Source: Actinomadura nitritigenes
GTDB taxonomy: Bacteria > Actinomycetota > Actinomycetes > Streptosporangiales > Streptosporangiaceae
Reading direction: 5' to 3'
NCBI RefSeq assembly: GCF_017573545.1
Contig: NZ_JAGEOK010000011.1
Location: forward strand, 62,001-126,000
DNA length: 64,000 bases
Under the pieces are notes generated by a model. It was not told where the DNA came from, made no database searches, and saw only the letters and a list, made by a program, of their open reading frames with translations. Position 1 is the first letter of the stretch; every line of letters starts with the position of its first letter. Of this stretch, positions 39,317-46,999 are shown one piece after another. The position numbers and the translations under genes are program-made.

Positions 39317-39907
39317 ATGGACGACGCGGAACGGGCGGGGTTGCGGGAACGGACGAGGCGCGCGGTGCGGGCCGAACTGGCGGAGCTCGCGCTGCGCCTG
39401 TTCGTCGAACGCGGCTATGAGGAGACGACGGTCGACGACATCGCGGTGGCCGCCGGACTCTCCAAGCGCAGCTTCTTCCGCTATTTCCCGTCCAAGGAGG
39501 ACGTGGTCTTCGGTGACGTCGAGGAACTGGCCGGCCGGGTCGCCGAGGCCGTCCGCGCGCGCCCGGCGGAAGAGCCGCCCTGGGCGGTGCTCCGGGCCGT
39601 CCTGCGCGAGTGGGGAGAGCGAATCCAATCCGCGCAGGGGGATGCGGCGGTACTGCGGCTGATCGAGTCCAGCCCGGCGTTGCGCGCGCGCCTGAACCAG
39701 CGGCGCGACGCGATGCGGGACCGGGTCGCCATCGCGCTGTGCGAGCGGCCCGACTCCGGGCTCGACGCGTTCACGGCCGACCTGCTCACCGGCTGCGCCG
39801 CAGTGGCGCTGGACGCCGCGAACCGCGAATGGCTCCGCTGCGACGGGGCCGCCGACCGCACCGACTTGATCGACCGGGCGTTCGACGTGATGGCCCCCGC
39901 GTCCTGA
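39317..39907 (+). CDS. TetR-family transcriptional regulator
   Basis: A 196-residue repressor. HTH at residues about 15-60 (FVERGYEETTVDDIAVAAGLSKRSFFRYFPSKEDVV, given in part), followed by a helical ligand domain. ATG 39317 is preferred over upstream ATGs because a TATCCT -10 sits 6 nt before it and the HTH is complete. It is divergent from the SDR gene and presumably represses it through the palindromes at 39246-39281. It ends 12 bp from the convergent ATPase gene. Confidence 0.9.
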   Translation: MDDAERAGLRERTRRAVRAELAELALRLFVERGYEETTVDDIAVAAGLSKRSFFRYFPSKEDVVFGDVEELAGRVAEAVRARPAEEPPWAVLRAVLREWGERIQSAQGDAAVLRLIESSPALRARLNQRRDAMRDRVAIALCERPDSGLDAFTADLLTGCAAVALDAANREWLRCDGAADRTDLIDRAFDVMAPAS

Positions 39908-39919
39908 CGGAAGCGCCGA

Positions 39920-40414
39920 TCACGTGAGCGGGCGCGGGCCGCCCGCCGTCGCGCGGACCCCCGATCCCCGGTCGGCCGGGAACTCGGCCCACACCGTCGT
40001 GCCGGGGCCGTCCGGGCGGTGGCCCCACGTATGCGCGAGCGCGGCGACGATGTGCAGGCCGCGCCCGCTCTCGCCGTCCGGCTCGCTCCGCACGACCGGC
40101 CGCGCGCCGCCCGCGCCGTCATCGGTCACCTCGGCGCGCAGGACCCCGCGTCCCGCCCACAGCGCGATCGTGATCTTCCCGCCCTTCCCGGACGCGGTGT
40201 GCCGGATGCCGTTGGCCGCCAGCTCGTCCACCACCAGCGCCATGTCCGCGAGCAATTCCGACCCCGGGGAGATGTGCCCGGGAACCAGCGTGTCCCGCAG
40301 AAAAAGCCGAGCATAAGGGACGGAACGGTCAACTCCGGGAAGCGTGAGCGCCCCCAGAAGCTCCATGCCGTTCTCCGTGCCCGTCCATGCATATCGAGCC
40401 TTGCCGGATGCCAT
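39920..40414 (-). CDS. Anti-sigma-factor-like ATP-binding protein (HATPase_c)
   Basis: A 164-residue single-domain GHKL ATPase of the RsbW/SpoIIAB type. N-box DELAANGIRHT (residues about 78-88), G1 box DDGAGG (about 113-118) and G2 stretch GRGLHIVAALAHTWGHR (about 133-149). Such proteins bind or phosphorylate anti-anti-sigma partners. In actinomycetes many accompany WhiJ-like XRE proteins and DUF397 proteins, as here. ATG 40414 follows GGAAGGAAACG. It is divergent from the XRE gene with 185 bp between starts; no partner anti-anti-sigma gene is seen. Confidence 0.85.
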   Translation of the reverse strand: MASGKARYAWTGTENGMELLGALTLPGVDRSVPYARLFLRDTLVPGHISPGSELLADMALVVDELAANGIRHTASGKGGKITIALWAGRGVLRAEVTDDGAGGARPVVRSEPDGESGRGLHIVAALAHTWGHRPDGPGTTVWAEFPADRGSGVRATAGGPRPLT

Positions 40415-40599
40415 CGTTTCCTTCCTCTCTTCGACACCCGCAAGAGTCACGGCACCCCACCGTCTCAGCAAGATGCTTCCGGCAGATGAGAGGTATTCGA
40501 AGGGCCGCCCATAGAGAAGGTGAACGTGCGAAGAACGAATATTTCTAACTTCTCGCTGGAGCGAGGCGATCATGTACGCAGTGTGACAACGTGCGGGTC

Positions 40600-41460
40600 A
40601 TGGGATACGACCGGCAGACCTACCGCCGCCGGAAGATCGGCGACTCGCTGCGCATGTTCCGGGAAAGCCTCGGCCTGACCCAGACCGCCGCGTGCCGACT
40701 CCTCGACCGCTCGCAGGCATCGCTCAGCGCTTACGAGAACGGCCACCGCGCCATTCGCCCCCGCGACCTCAAACACATTCTGGACGTTTACGGCGTCACG
40801 GACGACCTCGTCCGCAGCCGGCTCCTCTCCCTCGCCGCCCAGGGCCGCCAGGACGGCTGGTGGCACGACTTCGACGAACGCCTCGCCCCGGGGGTCGTCG
40901 ACTTCGCCTCCCTCGAAGCCGACTCGGCGACCGTCTACGGCTTCGAGCCCTACCTGGTTCACGGGCTGGTGCAGACCGTGGGCTACGCCCGAGCGGCCAT
41001 AGGCGGCTCGGGTACAGCGCTCCGACGCAAGCCGCCAGAGATCGAAACTGACGTCAGGTTCCGTATGAACCGACAGAAAGTTCATTACCGCGCTTGCCCT
41101 CCGGAGATCATCGTCGTGCTCGGCGAGGCGGCACTCCGACAGCGCATGGGTGGCCTCCAGGTCATGCGCGACCAACTCTTCAAGCTGATCGAGACGGCGG
41201 AACTGCCTCACATCGAACTCCGGATCCTCCCTTTCTCAGTGGAGAGCCATCCAGGGTTGGACGGTGCTTTCACGATCATGGGTGTAGGTCCGGAGGGATT
41301 GCTGGAAGTGGTCGCTCTACACAGTTTGACCCGCACTTGGTACGTGGACGAGCCCGCGGACGTCGAGCACTACAAGCGCACCTTCGACCTCCTACGTGAG
41401 GCATCTCTGCCCAAAAAAGATTCCAGGGCGCTGATCAAACGGATAGTGTCCGAACTATGA
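40600..41460 (+). CDS. WhiJ-like XRE regulator with DUF5753 domain
   Basis: A 286-residue protein: XRE helix-turn-helix (residues about 12-70, FRESLGLTQTAACRLLDRSQ and on) and a C-terminal DUF5753 domain (about 90-280) with the typical YEPYLVHGLVQT-like FEPYLVHGLVQTVGYARA and LRILPFSV. Members such as WhiJ control development in Streptomyces together with small DUF397 proteins. ATG 40600 is likely; GTG 40591 would add three residues. Its last codon overlaps the first DUF397 gene (ATGA). Confidence 0.9.
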   Translation: MGYDRQTYRRRKIGDSLRMFRESLGLTQTAACRLLDRSQASLSAYENGHRAIRPRDLKHILDVYGVTDDLVRSRLLSLAAQGRQDGWWHDFDERLAPGVVDFASLEADSATVYGFEPYLVHGLVQTVGYARAAIGGSGTALRRKPPEIETDVRFRMNRQKVHYRACPPEIIVVLGEAALRQRMGGLQVMRDQLFKLIETAELPHIELRILPFSVESHPGLDGAFTIMGVGPEGLLEVVALHSLTRTWYVDEPADVEHYKRTFDLLREASLPKKDSRALIKRIVSEL

Positions 41461-41669
41461 GGGAGCAGACCGTCCGCGTCGATAAATGGCGGACCAGCAG
41501 TTACAGTGGTGGCTCAGGAACTGCATGTGTACAGGTGGGAGCCTTGAGGTGGAAGCGTACTGTTGCTGCACGTGACTCAAAGGATCCGTCCGGACCGGTG
41601 TTGACGTTCGGTCCGGGGGAGTGGCGGGCGTTCCTAGATGACGTGAAGCGGGGTGCTCACGACCTGTGA
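41457..41669 (+). CDS. DUF397 small protein (first of tandem pair)
   Basis: A 70-residue DUF397 protein: WRTSSYSGGSGTACVQVG (residues about 11-28), then VAARDSKDPSGPVLTF and a final W-x-x-FLDDVKRG. These are actinomycete-only and work as partners or antagonists of WhiJ-type XRE proteins. It is translated by ATGA overlap with the XRE gene and itself overlaps the second copy. The W-R-T-S-S opening and ARDSKDP are the domain hallmarks. Confidence 0.93.
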   Translation: MREQTVRVDKWRTSSYSGGSGTACVQVGALRWKRTVAARDSKDPSGPVLTFGPGEWRAFLDDVKRGAHDL

Positions 41670-41872
41670 GCGGGCAGGAGACGTCCACAGCGCGGTGGCG
41701 CACCAGCAGTCATAACTCCGGTCAGGGAACTGAGTGCGTCGAGGTCGGGGGCATGGCGCAGCGGGTAGTGGCGCGGGACTCGAAGGATCCGTCAGGGCCT
41801 GTGCTGGCTTTCAGCACGGGAGAGTGGGCGCTGTTCCTCGGGGACGTCAAGCGTGGCCGGTACGACGCTTAG
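41666..41872 (+). CDS. DUF397 small protein (second of tandem pair)
   Basis: A 68-residue paralogue of the preceding gene, sharing WRTSS, GT-x-CV-x-VG, VARDSKDPSGPVL and FL-x-DVKRG. GTG 41666 overlaps the first copy's stop (GTGA). The middle segment (GGMAQRV versus GALRWKRTV) is where they differ most. Tandem DUF397 genes behind one XRE gene could allow two alternative partners. Confidence 0.92.
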   Translation: MSGQETSTARWRTSSHNSGQGTECVEVGGMAQRVVARDSKDPSGPVLAFSTGEWALFLGDVKRGRYDA

Positions 41873-41907
41873 CGGACGTGGTCTGACCGCGAGGCGGAAG
41901 CAGTCCC

Positions 41908-42981
41908 TCAGGAGGGCGCCGCCGCCTCCTCTCCAGGGCGGGTGCTGGTCCGGCGGACGATGGACCACGTCGCGGCCTCAGGGTCGGGTTCCTCGCCCAG
42001 TGCCGCTCGCGCGCAGGCCGCGCCCTGCTCGCGCAGCGATTGCGCGACGGTCGTCAGCCCCAGCCGGGCCGCCACCGCCGCGTCGTCCCACCCGGTCACC
42101 GCCACGTCCCCGGGGACGGTGCGGCCGGCCGCGCGGACCGCGTGCACGACCCCGGCCGCCTGCTGGTCGCTCATCGCGGCGATCGCGTCGGGCGGCTCGG
42201 GGGAGGCCAGCAGGGCCGCCGCGAGCCGCTCGGCTTCGGCCCCGTCGTTGCGCGAGCAAACCGCGACGGTCACGTCCTGCCAGGCGATACCGGCGTCCTC
42301 GGCCGCGCGCCGGTAGCCCTCCAGCCGCTCGCGCGTCACGGGGAACAGCACGTCCGCCGGATCGGTGCCCGTGGTGATCGTGCTGATCCGGTCCCGGGAG
42401 AGCGGGAAGCTCACCACCGCCGGACGTTCCGCGCCCGCGAACGCGATCGCGCCGACCGCGCGGGCCGCCGCGCGGTTGTCGATGCCCACCAGCCCGATCC
42501 CGGGGACCGCCGGGCCTCCGTGCACCACCGCGGGACGCTTCACGGCCTGGACGGCCGACAGGACCGGGTCGTCGTCGGAGGTGGTCCAGACGACGAACCC
42601 GTCCACGGCGGCCTCGGCGATCCGCCGGCCGTCGTCGGCGGCGCCCGTGATCGGCAGGATCGTCATGCCGTACCCGCGGTCGGCGCAGACGTCGGCGATC
42701 CCCGCGAGGAAGGACGCCGCCTCCGGGTCCTCGAAGGCGTAGCTCAGATGCTCGCCCATGACGACGCCGAGCGTGCGAGTGCTGCCGCGGCGCAGCGACC
42801 GGGCGCTCGGGTCGGGACCGGCGTACCCGAGCCGCGCCGCCGCGTCGAGCACCTTCGACCGCGCCAGCTCCGACACGCGCTCCGGCCGGTTGTAGGCGTA
42901 GGAGGCGGTCATGACCGACACGCCGGCCAGCTCGGCCACCTGCGCGAGCGTCACCCGCTTCGAACCCGCCGACGATTCCAT
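41908..42981 (-). CDS. LacI-family transcriptional regulator
   Basis: A 357-residue repressor. HTH with hinge at residues about 8-60 (VTLAQVAELAGVSVMTASYAYN, shown here in part) precedes a periplasmic-binding-protein-like effector domain with GVVMGEHLSYAF, LVGIDNRAAARAV and AVTGWDDAAVAARLGLTTV. ATG 42981 is fixed by a leaderless -10 (TAGGCT, 7 nt away). It is divergent from an MFS gene with 37 bp between starts; a TGTGTA-TCGT-TACACA palindrome lies there. Residues usually contacting sugars are not conserved enough to name a ligand. Confidence 0.9.
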   Translation of the reverse strand: MESSAGSKRVTLAQVAELAGVSVMTASYAYNRPERVSELARSKVLDAAARLGYAGPDPSARSLRRGSTRTLGVVMGEHLSYAFEDPEAASFLAGIADVCADRGYGMTILPITGAADDGRRIAEAAVDGFVVWTTSDDDPVLSAVQAVKRPAVVHGGPAVPGIGLVGIDNRAAARAVGAIAFAGAERPAVVSFPLSRDRISTITTGTDPADVLFPVTRERLEGYRRAAEDAGIAWQDVTVAVCSRNDGAEAERLAAALLASPEPPDAIAAMSDQQAAGVVHAVRAAGRTVPGDVAVTGWDDAAVAARLGLTTVAQSLREQGAACARAALGEEPDPEAATWSIVRRTSTRPGEEAAAPS

Positions 42982-42988
42982 GGCGACC

Positions 42989-42994
42989 AGCCTA
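42989..42994 (-). promoter_or_regulatory. lacI-type gene leaderless -10
   Basis: Minus-strand TAGGCT, 7 nt before ATG 42981. Its -35 position (plus 43012-43017) falls in the right half of the operator. Confidence 0.6.
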
Positions 42995-43001
42995 ACCAGG
43001 C

Positions 43002-43017
43002 TGTGTATCGTTACACA
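43002..43017. promoter_or_regulatory. LacI-type operator
   Basis: TGTGTA-TCGT-TACACA, a 16-bp palindrome with the central CG typical of LacI-family sites. It covers the -35 of the regulator and the -10 of the MFS gene. Confidence 0.75.
43006..43011 (+). promoter_or_regulatory. MFS gene leaderless -10
   Basis: TATCGT, 7 nt before ATG 43019, wholly inside the LacI operator. Confidence 0.6.
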
Positions 43018-43018
43018 C

Positions 43019-44209
43019 ATGTCGGATACGCCCGCTTGGTCGCCTCGCCGCCTGATCGCTGCGGCGATCGTGGCCTTCGCGGCGTTCGGCGCGTTCTGGG
43101 GAGTGTGGGGCGCCTCCGTGCCGCGCGTGCAGCGGCAGGCCGGGCTCGACGACGGCGGGCTCGGCTTCGCGCTGCTGTTCGTCGGCGCGGGCGCCCTCCC
43201 GTCGATGCTGCTCATGGGCAGGGCGCTCGATCGATGGGGGCCGAGGATCGCGGGCGTGGCCATCGCCGCCCTCGGCTGCGCCGGCGCCGGGATGGTGCTG
43301 ACCGCGGTGAACCTGGCGTCCCTGTGCGCCGGGCTCGCCGTCGTCGGCGCCACCAGCGGAGCGGCGGACGTGGCCATGAACGCGGTCGCGGGCCGCGCCG
43401 AGAGGACGGCCGGCCGTCCCGTCATCACCCGCGCCCACGGAGTCTTCTCGGGCCTCGTGGTCCTGGCGAGCCTCGCGACCGGGTCGGTCGCGTCGCTGCC
43501 GGTCGCGGTGCCGTTCGCGGCCGTGGCCGTCGTCTCTCTGGCGGCGGGAGCCGCCCTGGTCAGAGCCTTGGGGGCCGGGAGCGCCGGTCAGGCGCGCGAG
43601 CACGTCGCCGAAGCGGAACCGGCTCCTTCCGGACGGGCCCGGCTCGTCCCGTTCGTGCTCATCGGGACGCTGGGCGCGCTCGGATTCGCCGCTGAGAACG
43701 CCCACGAGAGCTGGAGCGCGGTCTTCGCCCACGACGAACTCCATTCGGGCGCCGGGCTGAGCGCCGTCGCACCCGCCGTGTTCGCCGGAGTGGTCGCGGT
43801 CACCCGGTTCGCCATCGGCGGGCTCGGGGCCGCCCATGCCCGCGCCGTCCTCCTCGGCGGCGCGACGGCCGCCGCGATCGGCGCGGCCCTCATCGCGGCG
43901 GCGCCCACGCTGCTCGTCGCGGCGGCGGGGCTCGCGGTGGCCGCCGCCGGCACCGCGGTGCTGTTCCCCACCCTGCTCGGCATCGTCGCCCGCGACGTCC
44001 GGGAATCCGGCCGCGGCCGCGCGACGTCCGTCGTCTCGACCGTGTCCTACCTCGGATTCCTCCTCGGCCCGGTCTACGTCGGGCTGTGGGCCGACGCGGT
44101 GGGACTGCGCGGAGCGATGCTCGCGATCGCGGCCCTGGCCGCCGCCCTGCTCGTCCTCACCCCGGCGCTCCTGCGTGTGAGCGGCCTCGGTCACCGCGCG
44201 GCTCGTTGA
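43019..44209 (+). CDS. MFS transporter
   Basis: A 396-residue major facilitator with 12 predicted helices. First helix AAAIVAFAAFGAFWGVWGAS (residues about 15-34); the loop 2-3 motif is degenerate (MGRALDRWGPRIAG, about 66-79). It resembles the YbjJ/FucP-like exporter-importer group often paired with LacI regulators. The substrate is unknown. It is controlled by the adjacent LacI regulator through the operator on its promoter. A hairpin follows at 44242-44263. Confidence 0.85.
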   Translation: MSDTPAWSPRRLIAAAIVAFAAFGAFWGVWGASVPRVQRQAGLDDGGLGFALLFVGAGALPSMLLMGRALDRWGPRIAGVAIAALGCAGAGMVLTAVNLASLCAGLAVVGATSGAADVAMNAVAGRAERTAGRPVITRAHGVFSGLVVLASLATGSVASLPVAVPFAAVAVVSLAAGAALVRALGAGSAGQAREHVAEAEPAPSGRARLVPFVLIGTLGALGFAAENAHESWSAVFAHDELHSGAGLSAVAPAVFAGVVAVTRFAIGGLGAAHARAVLLGGATAAAIGAALIAAAPTLLVAAAGLAVAAAGTAVLFPTLLGIVARDVRESGRGRATSVVSTVSYLGFLLGPVYVGLWADAVGLRGAMLAIAALAAALLVLTPALLRVSGLGHRAAR

Positions 44210-44241
44210 GTTCTGCGGTGTCGCCCTTCTCTCCGGCCGCG

Positions 44242-44263
44242 TGAGGCGGGACGCCGCGCCTCA
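44242..44263. terminator. Bidirectional hairpin between MFS and TetR genes
   Basis: TGAGGCG-N8-CGCCTCA, 7-bp perfect arms in the 51-bp convergent gap. The right arm contains the TetR stop codon. No T-tract. Confidence 0.45.
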
Positions 44264-44854
44264 TCGGTCGCGGACGACCCCGGCGACGGTCGTGGCGACG
44301 ACCTTGCGGACGGCCTCCGGGCTCGGGCGGGGGCCGGTCCGGTCGGCGAACACCAGGTGCCCCGCGCCGACCAGCATCGGCGCGAGGGTGTCCACGTCGG
44401 CGTCGGCGGCGATGCGCCCGAGGCCGCGTTCGGCGGCGAGATAGGACGCGATCATGGTGACCGCCTCGGTGGCCAGCGGGACCCCCGTCGGCCTGGTCGC
44501 GCGGAGCTTCGCGCGCAGCTCGTCCCGCGACGTGATGAGGGCGACGATCGCGACGGCGACCGTCTCGAACACCTCGGTCAGGGCCTCGGCGAGGTTGCCG
44601 ACGACGGTCCCGGTCCCGGCCCGCTCGCACAGGTCCGCCTCCTGGGCCCGGACGCGCGCGATGCGGTCCTCGACGAGCTCGGCGAGGAAGGTGTCGAAGT
44701 CGCTGAAGTGCCGGTGCAGCACGCCCTTGGCGCATCCGGCCTCGGTGGTGACGGCACGGCTGGTCAGCGCGTTCGGCCCGTCGCGGAGCAGGACGCGCTC
44801 GGCCGCGTCGAACAGTTGCTGCCGCGCGTCCCGCAGGGCCACCCCGGTCGGCAC
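44261..44854 (-). CDS. TetR-family transcriptional regulator
   Basis: A 197-residue TetR protein. HTH at residues about 12-58 (LLRDGPNALTSRAVTTEAGCAKGVLHRHFSDFDTFL, given in part) and a helical sensor domain. GTG 44854 has GGAGAGG 7 nt upstream. It is divergent from a SAM methyltransferase with 50 bp between starts. An AGTGGGCG-GT-CGCCCACT palindrome sits in the spacer of the methyltransferase promoter, so repression of that gene is very likely. Confidence 0.9.
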   Translation of the reverse strand: MPTGVALRDARQQLFDAAERVLLRDGPNALTSRAVTTEAGCAKGVLHRHFSDFDTFLAELVEDRIARVRAQEADLCERAGTGTVVGNLAEALTEVFETVAVAIVALITSRDELRAKLRATRPTGVPLATEAVTMIASYLAAERGLGRIAADADVDTLAPMLVGAGHLVFADRTGPRPSPEAVRKVVATTVAGVVRDR

Positions 44855-44867
44855 AGTGCACCTCTCC

Positions 44868-44898
44868 TTGACTTAGTGGGCGGTCGCCCACTTATAGT
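44868..44898 (+). promoter_or_regulatory. Methyltransferase promoter, leaderless
   Basis: TTGACT (44868-44873) and TATAGT (44893-44898) with a 19-bp spacer, then 6 nt to ATG 44905. The spacer is filled by the TetR palindrome. Confidence 0.7.
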
Positions 44899-44903
44899 GG
44901 GCG
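44875..44903. promoter_or_regulatory. TetR operator: palindrome plus third half-site
   Basis: Perfect 18-bp palindrome AGTGGGCG-GT-CGCCCACT (44875-44892), and the half-site AGTGGGCG again at 44896-44903, overlapping the -10 and ending 1 nt before the start codon. Confidence 0.8.
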
Positions 44904-44904
44904 C

Positions 44905-45735
44905 ATGACCACTCTACCGCCGGAGCCCCCGCGTCCCGCCCCTCACCAGTACCGGGAGGTGGCCGAGTCGTTCGGCGCCGACACCGAGCGCTACGACCGC
45001 ACCCGCCCCCGCTACCCGGACGCCCTGATCGAGCGGATCGTCGCGGACAGCCCCGGCCGCGACGTCCTCGACGTCGGCTGCGGCACCGGCATCGAGGCGC
45101 GGCAACTCCAGGCGGCCGGGTGCCGGGTGCTCGGCGTGGAGCCCGACGCGCGGATGGCCGCGTTCGCGCGCGGCACCGGCGTCGAGGTCGAGGTGGCCAC
45201 GATCGAGGACTGGGACCCGGCCGGCCGGACGTTCGACGCGGTCGTCGCCGGAACCGCCTGGCACTGGGTCGACCCGGTCGCCGGCGCCGCGAAGGCCGCC
45301 CGCGTGCTGCGGCCCGGCGGCCGCCTCGCCGTGTTCTGGCACGTGTTCCAGCTGCCGGCCGAGGTCACCGAGGCGTTCGCCGCGGCCTACCAGCGCGTGG
45401 CGCCGGACTCGCCGTTCGACATGCAGGCGGCCAGGCGCGCGGCGAGGCAGGGGCTGGACGCCTACCAGCCGATGCTCGACAAGGCCGCCGCCGGGTTCGA
45501 GGAGGCGGGTGGATTCGCCGCCCCCGAACAGTGGCGCTTCGAGTGGGAGCGCACCTACACCCGCGACGAGTGGCTGGACCAGATGCCGACCCAGGGCACC
45601 CTCACCCGGCTTTCCGCGGACCAGGTCGCTGAGGTGCTGGACGGCGTCGGCGCCGCCATCGACGCGCTGGGCGGCGCCTTCACCATGCCCTACGCCACCG
45701 TCGCCGCCACCGCCGTCCGCCGCCCGCTCGGATAA
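44905..45735 (+). CDS. Class I SAM-dependent methyltransferase
   Basis: A 276-residue methyltransferase of the UbiE/COQ5-like Methyltransf_11 group. Motif I VLDVGCGTGIEARQL (residues about 54-68), acidic loop GVEPDARM, motif II DAVVAGTAWHWVDP, motif III VLRPGGRLAVFWHV. The N-terminal ADTERYDRTRPRYPD is typical. The substrate is unknown. It is regulated by the divergent TetR protein, suggesting methylation of a small molecule sensed by that repressor, for example an antibiotic or phenolic compound. Confidence 0.88.
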   Translation: MTTLPPEPPRPAPHQYREVAESFGADTERYDRTRPRYPDALIERIVADSPGRDVLDVGCGTGIEARQLQAAGCRVLGVEPDARMAAFARGTGVEVEVATIEDWDPAGRTFDAVVAGTAWHWVDPVAGAAKAARVLRPGGRLAVFWHVFQLPAEVTEAFAAAYQRVAPDSPFDMQAARRAARQGLDAYQPMLDKAAAGFEEAGGFAAPEQWRFEWERTYTRDEWLDQMPTQGTLTRLSADQVAEVLDGVGAAIDALGGAFTMPYATVAATAVRRPLG

Positions 45736-45754
45736 ACGGCTTGCCGGGGCATGC

Positions 45755-45760
45755 CATTCT
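45755..45760 (+). promoter_or_regulatory. Possible leaderless -10 before a short leader reading frame
   Basis: CATTCT, 7 nt before ATG 45768. One base off TAnnnT; weak evidence. Confidence 0.3.
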
Positions 45761-45767
45761 GGGACCC

Positions 45768-45803
45768 ATGATCGAGAGAATCGAGTCCTCCGCCCGCCGG
45801 TGA
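45768..45803 (+). CDS. Possible 11-residue leader peptide
   Basis: ATG 45768 opens M-I-E-R-I-E-S-S-A-R-R and stops with TGA at 45801-45803, which overlaps the GTG start of the next gene as GTGA. The larger gene has no ribosome site of its own, so translation of this mini-frame could deliver ribosomes to it. Alternatively the two were once a single frame split by a frameshift. It is too short to judge by composition. Confidence 0.3.
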   Translation: MIERIESSARR

Positions 45804-46921
45804 GCGAGCGCACCGAGCCGGGACCGCTCGGAGACCAGTGCAGCCTGTACGATCACGCCCTCCGCCTTCACCGGCTGGATCCAGACGCGCCACTGCCTCG
45901 CGACGGGATGCCGTATCCCGACGAGGACCGGCATGGGCGACGGCGCCCTCGGAGTTCCGCGAAGGATCAACGCGGTCGCGGCAGGGCGGCGGCCGCGATC
46001 CTCGACGCGTATCTCGCCCGGCCGGACGCCCCTCCCGAGGACCTGGTCCGGGCCTTCCACGAGGTGGACGTCCCGATCCACCGCAACGAGCACATCAGTG
46101 CGGCCGCGCTGCGCGCCGATCCGCGGCTCGTCCGGCGGACCGGGCGATGGCTCGTCAGGCACGGCCCGGACCGTTGCTCGGTGCTGATCGGCCTGGCACT
46201 GCTGGCGACGGACCGGGCGGAGGAGGACATCCCGCTCGTCCGCACCATCGGCCTGCTCTCCGACACCTTCGGGGCCCTGGCCGCCGACGCGCTCGAACGC
46301 CGGAGGGGCGGCACCGCCGCCCTCCTCTGGCTCGCCGAACGCGTCGGCGGCTGGGGGCGCGTGTACGTCGTCGAGGCGCTCTGCCGCCGGGCCGGGGCCG
46401 AGGTCCGCTCCTGGCTGCTGAGGCGAGCGTGCGACGGCGACTTCCTGAACGGGTACTTCGCGGGCCGTGTCGCCACCGCCGCCCACCTCCACGAGGCGAT
46501 CACCGGTGACGCGCCGGACGACGAGCTCATCGACCACACCGGCCGCCTGCTGGCGATCATGGCCGGCTGCGAGGGCATGGGCATGACCTGGGACGGCTAC
46601 CCGCCGGTTCGCCATGTCCTGGCGGCTCATGCCGAACATCTCGCTGGTCAGCGGCCGTCCTGGGTGCGCTACTCGCACGCCGCGCACATCGGCGATCACC
46701 TGGCGGTCGGCGACCCCGGCCGCTTCGGGCTCGCGTCCGGGCAGCGGGACGACCTCCTCGCTCGCTATCTGGACGTGCTCCGCGACCCCGCATGGTCCGC
46801 GGCGGCGCGGGCCGCGGTGGACCACGACGCCCCCTACTTCGCGTGGTTCGCCTCGACCATCGCCGCGCGGCTGTGCCTGCCGGCCTTCGCCGATCCCGGC
46901 GGACCGGAGGACGGCGGGTGA
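45800..46921 (+). CDS. Hypothetical helical protein, possible HEAT-like repeats
   Basis: I do not recognise this family. It is 373 residues, charged and rich in alanine, leucine and arginine, with many amphipathic helices and no signal or membrane segment. The first 60 residues are polar and probably disordered (KDQRGRGRAAAAIL at the border). The rest alternates helices such as WLVRHGPDRCSVLIGLALLA and ALLWLAERVGGWGRVYVVEAL, suggesting an alpha-solenoid. GTG 45800 is inferred; it lacks a ribosome site but overlaps an 11-codon frame. It lies between a methyltransferase and PadR and seems to have its own transcript. Confidence 0.7.
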   Translation: MSERTEPGPLGDQCSLYDHALRLHRLDPDAPLPRDGMPYPDEDRHGRRRPRSSAKDQRGRGRAAAAILDAYLARPDAPPEDLVRAFHEVDVPIHRNEHISAAALRADPRLVRRTGRWLVRHGPDRCSVLIGLALLATDRAEEDIPLVRTIGLLSDTFGALAADALERRRGGTAALLWLAERVGGWGRVYVVEALCRRAGAEVRSWLLRRACDGDFLNGYFAGRVATAAHLHEAITGDAPDDELIDHTGRLLAIMAGCEGMGMTWDGYPPVRHVLAAHAEHLAGQRPSWVRYSHAAHIGDHLAVGDPGRFGLASGQRDDLLARYLDVLRDPAWSAAARAAVDHDAPYFAWFASTIAARLCLPAFADPGGPEDGG

Positions 46922-46957
46922 GCGCCGGGGGAGCGTGGTGATGATCACATCTGCGGG

Positions 46958-46975
46958 TACTCAACAATTTGAGTA
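46958..46975. promoter_or_regulatory. PadR operator
   Basis: TACTCAA-CAAT-TTGAGTA, perfect 7-bp arms, in the -35 region of the padR-like gene. TACT...AGTA outer bases are usual for PadR-type sites. Confidence 0.7.
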
Positions 46976-46987
46976 ATCGCGCGGGGT

Positions 46988-46993
46988 TATGGT
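46988..46993 (+). promoter_or_regulatory. padR-type gene leaderless -10
   Basis: TATGGT, 6 nt before ATG 47000, 12 bp downstream of the operator. Confidence 0.6.
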
Positions 46994-46999
46994 CAGGGC

